NCBI RefSeq assembly: GCF_035046505.1
Contig: NC_089822.1
Coordinates: 124,864,807 to 124,928,806 of the forward strand
Direction: 5' to 3'
From: Tiliqua scincoides
Taxonomy: Eukaryota; Chordata; Lepidosauria; Squamata; Scincidae
Length of the DNA: 64,000 bases
Each line of letters starts with the position of its first letter. Position 1 is the stretch's first letter. Positions 20,594-31,484 of this stretch are shown here, one piece after another. The notes beneath the pieces are model-generated. The model was not told the DNA's origin. It saw only the letters and a list, made by a program, of their open reading frames with translations, and ran no database searches. Both the position numbers and the translations under genes were made by a program.

Positions 20594-22456
20594 GGAAGTC
20601 TTGCCCTAATGAAGAGAATAAAAAGGAACATAAACTGTGGCAAAAGAAATGTAAGAAGGTGATAGGGGAGGCCAAGCGAGACTATGAGGAACGCATGGCC
20701 AGCAACATTAAGGGGAATAATAAAAGCTTCTTCAAATATGTTAGAAGCAGGAATCCCGCCAGAGAAGCGGTTGGCCCTCTGGATGGTGAGGGAGGGAAAG
20801 GGGAGATAAAAGGAGACTTAGAGATGGCAGAGAAATTAAATGAGTTCTTTGCATCTGTCTTCACGGCAGAAGACCTCGGGCAGATACCGCTGCCCGAACG
20901 GCCCCTCCTAACCGAGGAGTTAAGTCAGATAGAGGTTAAAAGAGAAGATGTTTCAGACCTCATTGATAAATTAAAGATCAATAAGTCACCGGGCCCTGAT
21001 GGCATCCACCCAAGGGTTATTAAGGAATTGAAGAATGAAGTTGCAGATCTCTTGACTAAGGTATGCAACTTGTCCCTCAAAACGGCCACGGTACCAGAAG
21101 ATTGGAGGATAGCAAATGTCGCGCCAATTTTTAAAAAGGGAAAGAGGGGGGACCCGGGAAACTATAGGCCGGTCAGCCTAACATCCATACCGGGTAAGAT
21201 GGTGGAATGCCTCATCAAAGATAGGATCTCAAAACACATAGACGAACAGGCCTTGCTGAGGGAGAGTCAGCATGGCTTCTGTAAGGGTAAGTCTTGCCTC
21301 ACAAACCTTATAGAATTCTTTGAAAAGGTCAACAGGCATGTGGATGCGGGAGAACCCGTAGACATTATATATCTGGACTTTCAGAAGGCGTTTGACACGG
21401 TCCCTCACCAAAGGCTACTGAAAAAACTCCACAGTCAGGGAATTAGAGGACAGGTCCTCTCCTGGATTGAGAACTGGTTGGAGGCCAGGAAGCAGAGAGT
21501 GGGTGTCAATGGGCAATTTTCACAATGGAGAGAGGTGAAAAGCGGTGTGCCCCAAGGATCTGTCCTGGGACCAGTGCTTTTCAACCTCTTCATAAATGAC
21601 CTGGAGACAGGGTTGAGCAGTGAAGTGGCTAAGTTTGCAGACGACACCAAACTTTTCCGAGTAGTGAAGACCAGAAGTGATTGTGAGGAGCTCCAGAAGG
21701 ATCTCTCCAGACTGGCAGAATGGGCAGCAAAATGGCAGATGCGCTTCAATGTCAGTAAGTGTAAAGTCATGCACATTGGGGCAAAAAATCAAAACTTTAG
21801 ATATAGGCTGATGGGTTCTGAGCTGTCTGTGACAGATCAGGAGAGAGATCTTGGGGTGGTGGTGGACAGGTCGATGAAAATGTCGACCCAATGTGCGGCG
21901 GCAGTGAAGAAGGCCAATTCTATGCTTGGGATCATTAGGAAGGGTATTGAGAACAAAACGGTTAGTATTATAATGCCATTGTACAAATCTATGGTAAGGC
22001 CACACCTGGAGTATTGTGTCCAGTTCTGGTCGCCGCATCTCAAAAAAGACATAGTGGAAATGGAAAAGGTGCAAAAGAGAGCGACTAAGATGATTACGGG
22101 GCTGGGGCACCTTCCTTATGAGGAAAGGCTACGGCGTTTGGGCCTCTTCAGCCTAGAAAAGAGACGCTTGAGGGGGGACATGATTGAGACATACAAAATT
22201 ATGCAGGGGATGGACAGAGTGGATAGGGAGATGCTCTTTACACTCTCACATAATACCAGAACCAGGGGACATGCACTAAAATTGAGTGTTGTGCGGGTTA
22301 GGACAGACAAAAGAAAATATTTCTTTACTCAGCGCTGTGGTCGGTCTGTGGAACTCCTTGCCACAGGATGTGGTGCTGGCGTCTAGCCTAGACGCCTTTA
22401 AAAGGGGATTGGACGAGTTTCTGGAAGAAAAATCCATTATGGGGTACAAGCCATGA
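20594..22456 (+). pseudogene. CR1 ORF2 reverse transcriptase, one late frameshift
   Basis: The open frame runs to a stop at 22384-22386, with LINE sequence starting at WKSCPNEEN. Counting from the frame's first ATG (20566), LDFQKAFD lies at residues 270-277 (catalytic Asp 271), GVPQGSVLGP at 327-336 and FADD at 357-360. The C-terminal CR1 region (LYKSMVRPHLEYC, QKRATKMITGLG) follows. Near 22335 an extra C (CAGCGCTGTGG against CAGCGTGTGG in copies 1 and 3) shifts the last roughly 40 codons, so the native EEKSIMGYKP end at about 22453 is out of frame. The endonuclease domain is missing. The frame is otherwise open over about 590 codons, which implies recent retrotransposition. The first nine residues come from flanking DNA. 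Confidence 0.94.
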
Positions 22457-22657
22457 TGTGTATGCGCAATCTCCTGATTTTAGGAATGGGTTAAGTCAGA
22501 ATGCCAGATGTAGGGGAGAGCACCAGGATGAGGTCTCTTGTTATCTGGTGTGCTCCCTGGGGCATTTGGTGGGCCGCTGTGAGATACAGGAAGCTGGACT
22601 AGATGGGCCTATGGCCTGATCCAGTGGGGCTGTTCTTATGTTCTTATGTTCTTATGA
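20594..22657 (+). mobile_element. CR1-type LINE, copy 2 (5'-truncated)
   Basis: The element starts in the region linking endonuclease and reverse transcriptase (WKSCPNEENKKEHKLWQKK). It carries the full reverse-transcriptase coding part and a 3' UTR with GGAAGCTGGACTAGATGGGC, and ends in three TTCTTATG-type octamers. The 7-bp word TGATTTA occurs at both edges and may be a short duplication. It lies in the opposite orientation to copy 1, about 11 kb away. Confidence 0.95.
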
Positions 22658-22660
22658 TTT

Positions 22661-22900
22661 AGGGCCCAATCCTTGCTGCACCACTGGAACTCATGTTTTG
22701 GTGGTGCACCGTACTTTATGGCAGTCACAAAAAGTGACACACCAAACAGCATGGCCTGGCTCCCTCCACAAGTGGTGAATGGCCAAGGCCACAATTCAGT
22801 GGCCAGCCAATGAGCCCTGGCTCTGATAAATCAGTATGAAGGGCAGGGGGTGAGCAGAATGGGATGGAGGGGGGAGGAGACTGCAGTGGGGAGTGGGCAG
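22661..22900. mobile_element. Fragment of the GGGCCCAATCC MITE group
   Basis: It starts AGGGCCCAATCCTTGCTGC directly after CR1 copy 2. The opposite terminus is not seen, so it may be truncated or interrupted by the LTR-like sequence that follows. Confidence 0.4.
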
Positions 22901-22904
22901 ACTG

Positions 22905-23950
22905 AGGCCATTGTAATGTCCATGGCGGGAGAAGCTTACCCAGTCTAGGCGTGGCAGTTGGTGATGAACAAATGAGCGGGAAACAGGTATGGCGGCTTTA
23001 CATAGACGGTTTATTTGAGTCAACCTCTTTACATTCATGGGGGCTCGTTACTTCACGACCCCCTTCCGTCTAGGCTGACTGATGTCGTTGCTGTCGGTGC
23101 AGCTCCGGCCCCGGTCCTTCAGGCTCTTTGGAGCTTGTAGTCCAGGCCTCCCTGCCCGGGCTCCTCAGCCCTGTGCATGTGTTCTGGAAGACCCTGCCCC
23201 AGCTGGCTGGGTTCAGGCTGGTTGGCCTTGGGAGAGCCCACGGTCCCTTGGTGTTGGCTCCCTTCTCCGTAGGTTCTCTTGGGCTGTAGTTGGCGTCGAG
23301 CGCCCATCTTGACCACCAAGGCTCTCCAGGGTACGCCCTCTGGATCTGGGCAGGCCTTGGGTCAGGGAAGTCTCTGTCCCAGCCTCCTTCCTCTAGAGCT
23401 GACTGCAGCCCCCTCCCTATGGAGGCCTCTCTCCTTTCTCTTTGGCCTAGGTTGCCTTCTTCCCACCAGCTTCCCTCTGGCCTTCCACCCCTCTGGAGAG
23501 GAGCAACCTCTCTCTTCCCTCTCCAGCTCCCTTATGAGGCTTACCTCAGATCTGCCTAACCCCACCCTTCCAGCCCACATGTCTTCCTGCTCCCAGCTGT
23601 TCCCTGTCCCTACTTCTGTGTAGGTGTTCTGCACGGGCCTCCAGTCCTGCTGACACTCGGGGCTTACTCCCGAGTAGGCCTTGACTCCCGAGGAGACCCC
23701 TGTGTCCAGGGAACTCCTGGCCACCTGAGCCTGGCCCAGGTGACAGCCATGAAAGGGGCATTAGCAGCAGCAGCAGAACCACCAATATCCTAACCCCCTT
23801 CCTTTGATAGGCTTTGATCCACCTACCTGAGTCCACTTGAACTTGCTGGCACAGTTATGAATAGACCAAACAGCTTGTTCTGAGGCAAGGGAACAAATGT
23901 TACATTCTCCGGGACCCAAAACTACCTCACGGGATACAACACATTCTCCT
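22905..23950 (-). mobile_element. Probable solo LTR (retroviral or Gypsy-like), minus strand
   Basis: A roughly 1-kb GC-rich block differs from both flanks. On the minus strand it has a polyadenylation signal (AATAAA, complement of 23010-23015) followed by about 90 bases and a candidate CA end near 22905-22915. The other edge lies between 23900 and 23950. No internal coding region is present. Exact ends and the target duplication could not be settled. The age looks moderate. Confidence 0.35.
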
Positions 23951-25150
23951 TTTGTGTGGCAGGAGTATTAGGTCAAATTGGGCTGTTAATGAAGTGGAAC
24001 TTTTGTGAATCCTCTGCTTTTCTGGGTTTTGTTGCCAAATTTTGAACAGAGCATTGTGATTATGAAATTTGTGTAAATTTTCGATCCCTTCAGTTCACGT
24101 GCTTCTTCCCCTTCCTCTGCATTGCCAAAGTGCATGTGTGTGTTGATACAACAGAAAAAGCAATCATAATGTGCTTGTACACATAATTGCATGAAGATTC
24201 TTTTTGTGGAACGCTTTTACTGGTATGCATGTACACTTGTGTACATGGATGGAATGCCACCGAAAAGGCAAATGTGATGTCTTTTGTCCATATGAATTGA
24301 ATTTGTCCGTATGGTTGCACCAAGAACCTGGTGTTTTACCACTCTAAAGGGGCACATATGTACATTAGTAAAACACCACACAAAATATTGATGCAGTCTA
24401 TCACACACTTACCTCCAGGTGACACTGTAGTGGTTTATCAATGCACCCATGTGTATCAGTACTGTAGAGACGGGGAAAGATGCAAATGAATCGAAGGAAC
24501 AGAAAACCGCAGCAAACGGCACATGGTTGCACTCAGGAATAGGTTTTAGACATTCTCCTAGTCCAAACAGAATTCAGGAGAAGTGGAATGCAGTGCAGAG
24601 TGAATCAGAGAAATTTGGTAATAAAGGACCAGAATGGGGGAAATCCTCTCCTCTCCCCCCCCCCTGGTTTTTTCCTCTTGCTACCTTCATCCTTTCTACC
24701 TCAAACAAAAATGTAGTCATGAAAGTGCTCGGGAGATCACATTTGCTGCCTGGTCAATGGGAGGGTTTCACTGCTTTTATGGTCTGGTCTTGCAGATCTT
24801 CAGCATGGGTTGGCCCAGCTGCTGTGCTGCTTAGTGCGGCACGTGAAGGGTCACTTCTCAGTCAGCGCTTCTGCGATGAAAGCAAACACATTGTGCTTTA
24901 TAAAGGATCAGGAGAGAGTACGGACAGAGCCACTGTGCTCAGGAAGCATGCTTGTACCTCCTTCAATCATAATTTCAAATCATCATTGGGGGGGGGAAAC
25001 CATGGTTTTGGCAGTTTGCAGCAGGTGCTGGCTGTACACTGTGCTGATTGTCTGGGGGCTTTGGATATCTTAGGAATAGTTTCTCAACATTCAAAATGAA
25101 TCATTTTTCTAAATAAGATAAAGTGACATTTCATTTTTGAAGTGGTTTTT
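23951..25150. other. Unannotated intergenic stretch
   Basis: It contains the longest non-transposon frame in the window (24449-25099, 216 codons). That frame has no recognisable domain, no homopolymer-free core and no splice context, so I do not call a gene. Confidence 0.4.
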
Positions 25151-25340
25151 TTTTTTTTTTGGTTTATTATAAGATTTGTATAGCACCCTTCAACAATATC
25201 TCTAGGGTGGTTTGCTAAACAGAACATAAAACACCAAGAAAATCAAACACCACAGCTTGAAACAGTTCAAAACAATAGTGAAAGCAACTTTAAAAGCCTG
25301 AGATACTAAAAAGCACCCTGGCAAAAATCCCCCTACCCCC

Positions 25341-25410
25341 TGCACAGGATGCAGGAAACACCCTGTTGGCACAGTTGCATCGGTGCTGGAAAGCTGGATG
25401 GGACTGGGCC
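25341..25410. mobile_element. Half copy of the GGGCCCAATCC foldback MITE
   Basis: GCACAGTTGCATCGGTGCTG then GGATGGGACTGGGCCC corresponds to the right arm of the element at 31926-32113. Confidence 0.6.
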
Positions 25411-25514
25411 CTCTGTGTTGAACAAAATATGTAGTTTAGCCCTGAATGGAAATATGAATCCCAGTAACTTTGATGTCTGAGGTAGTGAATCCTGAGATTA
25501 TTCTTGCCCTATAG

Positions 25515-25930
25515 CAGGGGTGCCCAAACCCCGGCCCTGGGGCCACTTGTGGCCCTCGAGGCCTCTCAATGCAGCCCTCAGGGAACTCCCATTCTCCAAT
25601 GAGCCTCTGGCCCTTGGGAGATTTGTTGGAGCTCGCACTGGCCTGACACAACTGCTCTCAGAGTGAGGGCGACTGTTTGATTTCTCGCGTGAGCTGTAGG
25701 ATGAGGGCTCCTTCCACTGCTTGCTTTTTCATGTCTGTGATGCAGTAGCAGCAGCAAAGAAAAGGCCAGCCTTGCTTTGTGCAAGGCCTTGTATAGGCCT
25801 TGAGCTATTGCAAGACCTTCATTAATTCATATAAGTTCATCTTTAATATATTCATTTATGCCCCCAGTGGGCCCCCAACATAATGTCAGAGAGCTGATGT
25901 GGCCCTCCTACCAAAAACTTGACACCCCTG
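25515..25930 (+). mobile_element. Non-autonomous hAT element (CAGGGGTGnCCAAA family)
   Basis: Third copy, starting CAGGGGTGCCCAAACC and ending AACTTGACACCCCTG. Flanking octamers CCCTATAG and CCAACACA do not match, so the target duplication has decayed or one end has shifted. The interior is collinear with 11616-12034. Confidence 0.88.
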
Positions 25931-25976
25931 CCAACACATATGCATGTGTTGGTGTGGAGTGGGATACTCCTCTTTT

Positions 25977-26244
25977 CAGGGCTGACCCAAGACCTCCTGA
26001 CACCTGAGGCAGCATGCCAAATGCTGCCCCCTTACCCAAAGATGTGCTAGCCTCTTCTCCTCCCACTTGCCAGTGTTCCAGCTCAGCACTCTTCTCACCT
26101 CCACTTCCTGTTTGTCTTCCTCTTCCTTTTCCAATCTGAGGAGTAGAAAGAAGAAGAGGAGCAGTGGAAGCAACTTCACAGAGACCCACCAATCTGCTGC
26201 CTGAAGAGACTGCTTCAGTGGGCCTCATGAATGGGCCGGCCCTG
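25977..26244. mobile_element. hAT-like MITE (CAGGGCTGGCCC family)
   Basis: Termini CAGGGCTGACCCAAG and GGGCCGGCCCTG are inverted. Flanks CCTCTTTT and CTTGTTTT match at 6 of 8. Opposite orientation to 4989-5270. Confidence 0.65.
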
Positions 26245-27061
26245 CTTGTTTTCCAGATTTGTTTGATGAGGGTTGCTACCGCTAAGCTTTTGAAATCCAT
26301 TCTTTCACTAGGTGTCTTTCTAAGTAATGAAAATGCTCTGTAATTTCCCCTGTATCCATGCTAAACCTGATCTAATAACATCATTGCTAGTGGTAGTAGA
26401 AACTACCCATTCATATAATGGCTATCTTCATGCAAAGGATGGGAGTGAAGATGCTGTAGCAAGGGATGGCCCTTCCTATTTTTTCAGTTTTATTTTTTTG
26501 GACATCTAGCGAGATGCACACACCTGCCCTGGAGAGAGGGAGTGCAACCTTCAAAGATGTGTTTTCGTTGAACGCTTATCATGGTTTTGAAAATTTGGGA
26601 TTTAAGCATCAAACTAGGAGAGAAGAGATGAGAGAAGAGAAACAAAGGAAACACAAAAGGAGGGAGAGAGAGGTTGTCTAATTTTAAAAAAGAAAAGAAA
26701 AAGAGGGAGGACATGGCTGTAGGGAAAAGAGGGTCACTTTGCATGTGCTCCATAATAGTTTTCTAAAATGCAAAATTACCCCAGGGACAAACCATCAAAT
26801 AAAAGTGAGGAAAGCCTGGAATAAATGATCCCATGCAATTGTTCCTCTCCCCTTCCTTCTCTCCCTTGTTACTGTTCTTTCTCATAAACACTCCTTTGAT
26901 TTTTATTATTGAAGATAAGTGAAGAGTTATCTCAGCTCGGAGTTGCATGGCAAGAAACGGGAACTGAAGAGAGGGTCCAACTGTGAGGGGGAGATCCACA
27001 TAGCATGGCCTGTTCTAGGGTTAGAAGAGGAACTTGTACATTCCCCAGAGAGTAAAGGTCA

Positions 27062-27063
<2 letters not shown>
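26245..27063. other. Unannotated intergenic stretch
   Basis: Purine-rich patches (about 26610-26710) but no recognisable repeat family or gene. Confidence 0.4.

Positions 27064-27110
<47 letters not shown>
27064..27110. repeat. (CT)n microsatellite
   Basis: About 23 CT units without interruption. Confidence 0.97.
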
Positions 27111-27113
<3 letters not shown>

Positions 27114-27235
27114 CTCTTAGCCACACATCTGTGCAGAGCATGGAGCTTTTTAAAAAAGAAACCAAAATGAACTGAGCAGTCTAGGCTACTTTGCTTTCTT
27201 ACCAAGGATCAACTGTTCAAGAACATATGGTATGG

Positions 27236-27384
27236 TTGGCAACCTTCAGCCTCGAAAGACTATGGTATAAGCCTACAGCACCTGGTATTCCTAGGCGGTC
27301 TCCCATCCAAGTACTAACCAGGCCTGACCCTGCTTAGCTTCCAAGATCAGACAAGATTGGGCATGCGCAGGGTAACAGTTGCTG
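27236..27384 (-). mobile_element. 5S rRNA-derived SINE, copy A (149 bp)
   Basis: On the minus strand it starts CAGCAACTGTTACCCTGC and then follows 5S rRNA closely (GAAGCTAAGCAGGGTCAGGC, then GGTTAGTACTTGGATGGGAG) to GCTGTAGGCTT, the 3' end of 5S. It then switches to the shared RTE-like tail. The internal 5S pol III control region (A box to C box) is retained. The first ~20 nt of 5S are replaced by the CAGCAACTGTTACC leader. Its length is identical to copy E. Confidence 0.93.
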
Positions 27385-27476
27385 AATGAAAATACCTTTG
27401 GGCATAGACATTAGCCAAGAAAGCAGGAGAATCACTCTCCACCTTGATAATGTACTCTCCGGTTGCTCTCTGACTC

Positions 27477-27593
27477 TAAGCCTACAGCACCCGGTATTCC
27501 GTGGTGGTCTCCCATCCAAGTACCAACCAGGCCTGACCCTGCTTAGCTTCCGAGATCAGATGAGATCGGGCATGTGCAGGGTAACAGTTGCTG
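27477..27593 (-). mobile_element. 5S rRNA-derived SINE, copy B (no tail)
   Basis: Same leader and 5S body as copy A, in the same orientation and 92 bp upstream of it in the transcriptional sense. It ends at GCTGTAGGCTTA, without a recognisable shared tail. It is either a deleted copy or the first monomer of a head-to-tail dimer. Confidence 0.88.
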
Positions 27594-29557
27594 CCAAAGT
27601 TCTTTTCTTTTTGGAAAGTTTCCCTTAGGAATGAAATTGACATGAACATAAGGGGCTTGCCACTGGGTTTAGTCAATTTTACCAGTCTATTGACTTCTGT
27701 GGAATGAGGATCAGGATTCCCAAACTGTGTGCTGCAACCGTGGCTGAAGAATTCTGCCTTGAAAAAATGAAACCACCATGCTGGGTGCATATGCATTCTA
27801 TGCCCCTCAGAACTGGTAGGGTGCATGCAGCATTGGTCTCCCCCAATGCAAGTGATATCGTCAGGGTAGGGGTGAGCACAGCTGGGCACCCACCAAGACA
27901 GCCCAGTGCTCACTGCTGATCCGGGCAACCAACTTCTGTGCTCATAGCCCTTGTGCAGTGGTGGCAAGTGACTCAGCCAACAGACTAGCTGTGTTGTCAC
28001 CCCCTTTCTACCATCCAGTTCTCCACAGTAGACACCACCATGACCCATGAATCTTCTGAATGTTTTTGGGAAACACCGGATTAGGGGAAGCAGAATTGGC
28101 AAGCAGAAAAGCAGAGTAAAGAGTGCCGCATGGTGGCTGATCTCTTTCCAGGCCTTTTGTTCTAGAAAAGAGTATTCATAACTAGATCAATTGCAAGTTT
28201 CAAGACTTGTACCTTCACGGAGGTTCAAGGTATGTAAGTTACTACAACTCAAATAATTGAGAACAGTGTTTCAGAGACTTGGCAGTTGACACATTGGCAG
28301 CACTCCTTCACCTGAAGTGAACAGGCACACAAGCACACTAGGCTAATTTCTGCCTACTCCTGGATGGATTGTGAACGCATGTTGAAATCATGACCAAGCT
28401 GGATCAGGGCTGGTGCCATAGCGACAATATGGAGAATGGTCCGTAGAAATGATGGAGGGTCCAAAACGTTGGCAAAACGCCCACTTAATCAACCTGCAGT
28501 ACTTCCACTCCTAAGTGGGCCTTAGCTTGAATAATTGGTGCACTTATTTTTAAAAACCACATGGTACGCGGATCAAACCTAGCAAGGCCATCATGCTGCA
28601 TTTGGTTAAAAACCTGCCTTCATTTTGCACATTTCACTGCAGTGTAGTATCTGATTGCGCTCTTCTTTTCAACCAGTTCCTGATGCTGTCAAATGTGCTC
28701 TAATGTTTCATTTCTTCATCTTCATCATCAGTTTTTTTTAGCAACTTGAATATTCACGGTACTAACTTAAGCCTATTCTTTGCTCCCTTGCCCCCCCGGC
28801 ACTGCTTGCCCTTTGTTGCACGAGAAGATTCCCTGCTCCCACCCCTATTGAGAACGGATCCCTTTGGGTCCTCGTGCGCACCACGTCCCCTCCCCATCAT
28901 ATCTGAGATCAAAGTCACATCCCTTCCCCCGGCGACGTGGCCGACTCCAGCAATCTCCATCCCCCCCCCACCGATTAATTTTTCATGAAGCATTATGATA
29001 ATAAACAGCACCAGGCAGCCGCTCGCCTGCATCCCATACAAATGAAGTCCTTAAAAAACACACCAGGCACAGGGAAGGAGTTAATCATGGGAGTGCATAT
29101 ATTTCCAGCTGCCAAAAGGTCTCTGAAGAGGGCGCAACCCGGCCCCTACCTCCAGAATGAGAATACTTGGCAACTACTTGGCATGCAAGAGCTGATGTGA
29201 TTCTGCCGCACTTCCCCCCCTCCACCTGACCTCCTGTTTGGAATGTGTACGGTGTGCTGCCTTTGGAATCGAGGTACGTTCACTCTGAGTGCCTCTCTTG
29301 ATCTAATTTTCTCACCGTCAGAGGACGGAGAAATGGAAAAAGCAAATAACTTCAAGAGGGACTCAGTCAGTCCTGATCAACTCCTTCCTTTCCATGCAAC
29401 AGTGTGAGGCTGCCACACCCTTTGGGGAGGGGCCAGAGCTCAGTAGCACAGCATGTGGTGGACATGCGGCAGGTTCCCAGCCTCTCCTGTTCAAAGGATC
29501 TCAGGTAGCAGTTGTGGGACCACAGCACCCCAAGCCTAAATCCTTGGTTGGTGGCTG
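27594..29557. other. Unique intergenic sequence with candidate conserved element
   Basis: No repeat recognised across most of it. About 28800-29060 is unique, with CCGATTAATTTTTCATGAAG, then CATTATGATAATAAACAGC, and looks like a candidate conserved non-coding block. A 206-codon minus frame (27482-28102) overlaps the 5S SINE and is not credible. Confidence 0.35.
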
Positions 29558-29622
29558 CTGTATACTAAACTGGGCACTGTTCTGATGCAGCATAAGGCAG
29601 CTTCATAGGTTCAAAACCAATG
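29558..29622 (+). mobile_element. 3' end of a tRNA-derived SINE with CR1-like tail
   Basis: ACTGTTCTGATGCAGCATAA, then GGCAGCTTCATAGG, is the 3' end of the SINE family at 29625-29818, abutting it directly. Confidence 0.6.
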
Positions 29623-29624
29623 GC

Positions 29625-29818
29625 GAAGGGCTATAGCCCAATTATGGCAAAGCACATGCTTTGTATACAGGAAGTCCCAGGCTTAATCTTGGTTCAAACA
29701 ATCTCTGATGGTAGGATATCTGATATCTTTTCAAAGCAGCTGCTCAGACTGTGCAGACTGTCCTGTGCTAGTAGGATCAATGGTTCAGACTCAGTATAAA
29801 GCAGCTTTCTATGTTCAT
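29625..29818 (+). mobile_element. tRNA-derived SINE with CR1-like tail
   Basis: The head GGGCTATAGCCCAATTATGG (A-box region) and TGGTTCAAACAATC (degraded B box) are followed by GGTTCAGACTCAGTATAAAG, then CAGCTTTCTATGTTCATAG. The end imitates the CR1 terminus (TCTTATGTTCTTATG), consistent with mobilisation by CR1. Confidence 0.8.
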
Positions 29819-30424
29819 AGTTTCTAGGATTATGGGATAACACTATGGCATAGGCTTTAAATCCCAGCTAAGGACCATACTGTCTGCCTCTGGGGCAGAT
29901 ACAAAGCAAAAAAAGAAGAAGCTGTCTTCCCATTCTTAAAGGAACAGGACTTCTGTGTGGTTGTCAGCTGGCCATGGAGCCTTTGGTAGGAAACAGAGGA
30001 GGAGATGATTCTTCTCCTCTCCCTGCTGTCTTCATGTCTCACCTCTACAGGCTGTTTTTCTGGTCCTCAGGTGAAAACAAGCCCTTTCTGACTTCCTATT
30101 CATATTGACTGTTCCTCTCTCCTCAGTCTGGGAATGACTAGCCCACAATTCCTTGCAGGAAATACAGAGAGTTCTTCTGAATTCCAGAATTGTCTGCAAA
30201 ACCTTTATAATGCTGGAATAGCCAACTTTTGTAAATTTGGGGGTGGGGTAGTGGGAGGGCCTCAAGATTGTAGATTTGCTTTTGGGGATTGAAGGTAGGA
30301 TTTTGGCACACAAACCGACCCCCTTGTGAGCACTCAGACTTCATCATAAACCTGGCACCCTCTTGTAGAAAGAGTTTCAGTTATGGACCACATGCATTTT
30401 GCTATTCAGATTTGTGGAGGGAAA
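29819..30424. other. Unannotated intergenic stretch
   Basis: Nothing recognisable. Confidence 0.4.
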
Positions 30425-30624
30425 GTTCATCACAGGTTACAAGCCATGATGGGTATGTGTAACCTCCTGGTTTTAGAAGTATGTGTACAGGGCAGTGGCA
30501 ACAGGCTGCAGATATCCTGTTGTCTTCTGGGCTCCCTGAGGCCACGATGTGGGCCACTATGAGATACAGGAAGCTGGATGGGCCTTTAACCTGATCCAGC
30601 AGGACTCTTCTTATGTTCTTATGT
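30425..30624 (+). mobile_element. CR1 3' end fragment
   Basis: GTTACAAGCCATGATGGGTA, later GATACAGGAAGCTGGATGGG and the octamer tail TCTTATGTTCTTATG. Only the last codons and 3' UTR remain. Diverged relative to copies 1-3. Confidence 0.9.
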
Positions 30625-31356
30625 TTTATAGCTGGGATATATCAGATAAAATCCAAAGACGGGTTTAAAGACACTCTCCTTGGCTGTGTGGAAACTCTTC
30701 CCCCTTCTGCATGAGTGAAATCCATAGACAGGTTGGTCCATGCATGAAGAAAACTGAGGTGGTTGCCTTGGGCAGCAGAATAGTGGGGGGAGCACCCATC
30801 TCTGTCCACCTGCTTGCCTCCACTGCTGCTACTCTTCCTCCCCTTCCCTGGAAAAAGAAGAGGGAGACGAAGAGGACCCAGCAGAATCAGTGATCCTTCT
30901 TTCAAATCCACTTTCTCTGGATTGTTTCTCTGGATAAATTGTTTCTAGCTAGAGTTCTGACCACATCCTTCCCAAACTGCTTTGTAATTTAATGACAATG
31001 AATGGAGTCCAGGGATGCCAGCTTGGACATAAGAAAGTGAGATGCATTCCAACTTAGATTGTTGGTAAGCAACACATCTCGCTCCACATATCTCTGCAGG
31101 CCTACTATCCAGAAGGAAAACAGACAGTTCAAAAAGTGGTTCATTTTATTATTGCATGGTTATCCCACAGCTCCTGCAGGGACCTCAATAGGAGTGTGTA
31201 CTTGATTCAGAAGGAACTGACTATGCTTTGGAACATTTTTAAAGAGCTCTCTAAGCAAACCAATGTTCCTCCCAAGTACTCCCAACCACACCAAAACCAC
31301 CTGACTGCTGTTTGGCTTTTCTTCTCCTGCTTTTCTTTGCCTGCCTCTAACTGTGG
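30625..31356. other. Unannotated intergenic stretch
   Basis: 30690-30900 resembles a decayed copy of the CAGGGCTGGCCC MITE interior (CTGGAAAAAGAAGAGGGAGA), without defined ends. The rest is not recognisable. Confidence 0.35.
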
Positions 31357-31484
31357 TTGGCAACCTTCAGTCTCAAAAGACTATGGTATAAGCCTACAGC
31401 ACCCAGTATTCCCAGGTGATCTCCCATCCAAGTACTAACTCTGCTTAGCTTCCAAGATCAGACGAGATCAGACATGCGCAGGGT
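31357..31484 (-). mobile_element. 5S rRNA-derived SINE, copy C
   Basis: Tail at 31357 (plus-strand TTGGCAACCTTCAGTCTC) followed by the reverse-complement 5S body. About 10 bases of the mid-5S region (AACCAGGCCTGACCCTG in other copies) are missing and the leader is cut after GCAGGGT. Confidence 0.88.

Noticed and set aside
24449-25099. 216-codon open frame as a possible host gene
   Set aside because: No recognisable domain, no splice or promoter context, and no relation to a known family. Length alone is not enough in 64 kb.
27482-28102. 206-codon minus-strand open frame
   Set aside because: Its end runs through the antisense of 5S SINE copy B and the rest has no domain.
29625-29818. tRNA gene
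   Set aside because: Only A- and B-box-like sequence is present. It cannot fold into a full cloverleaf with an acceptor stem, and it continues into a SINE tail.
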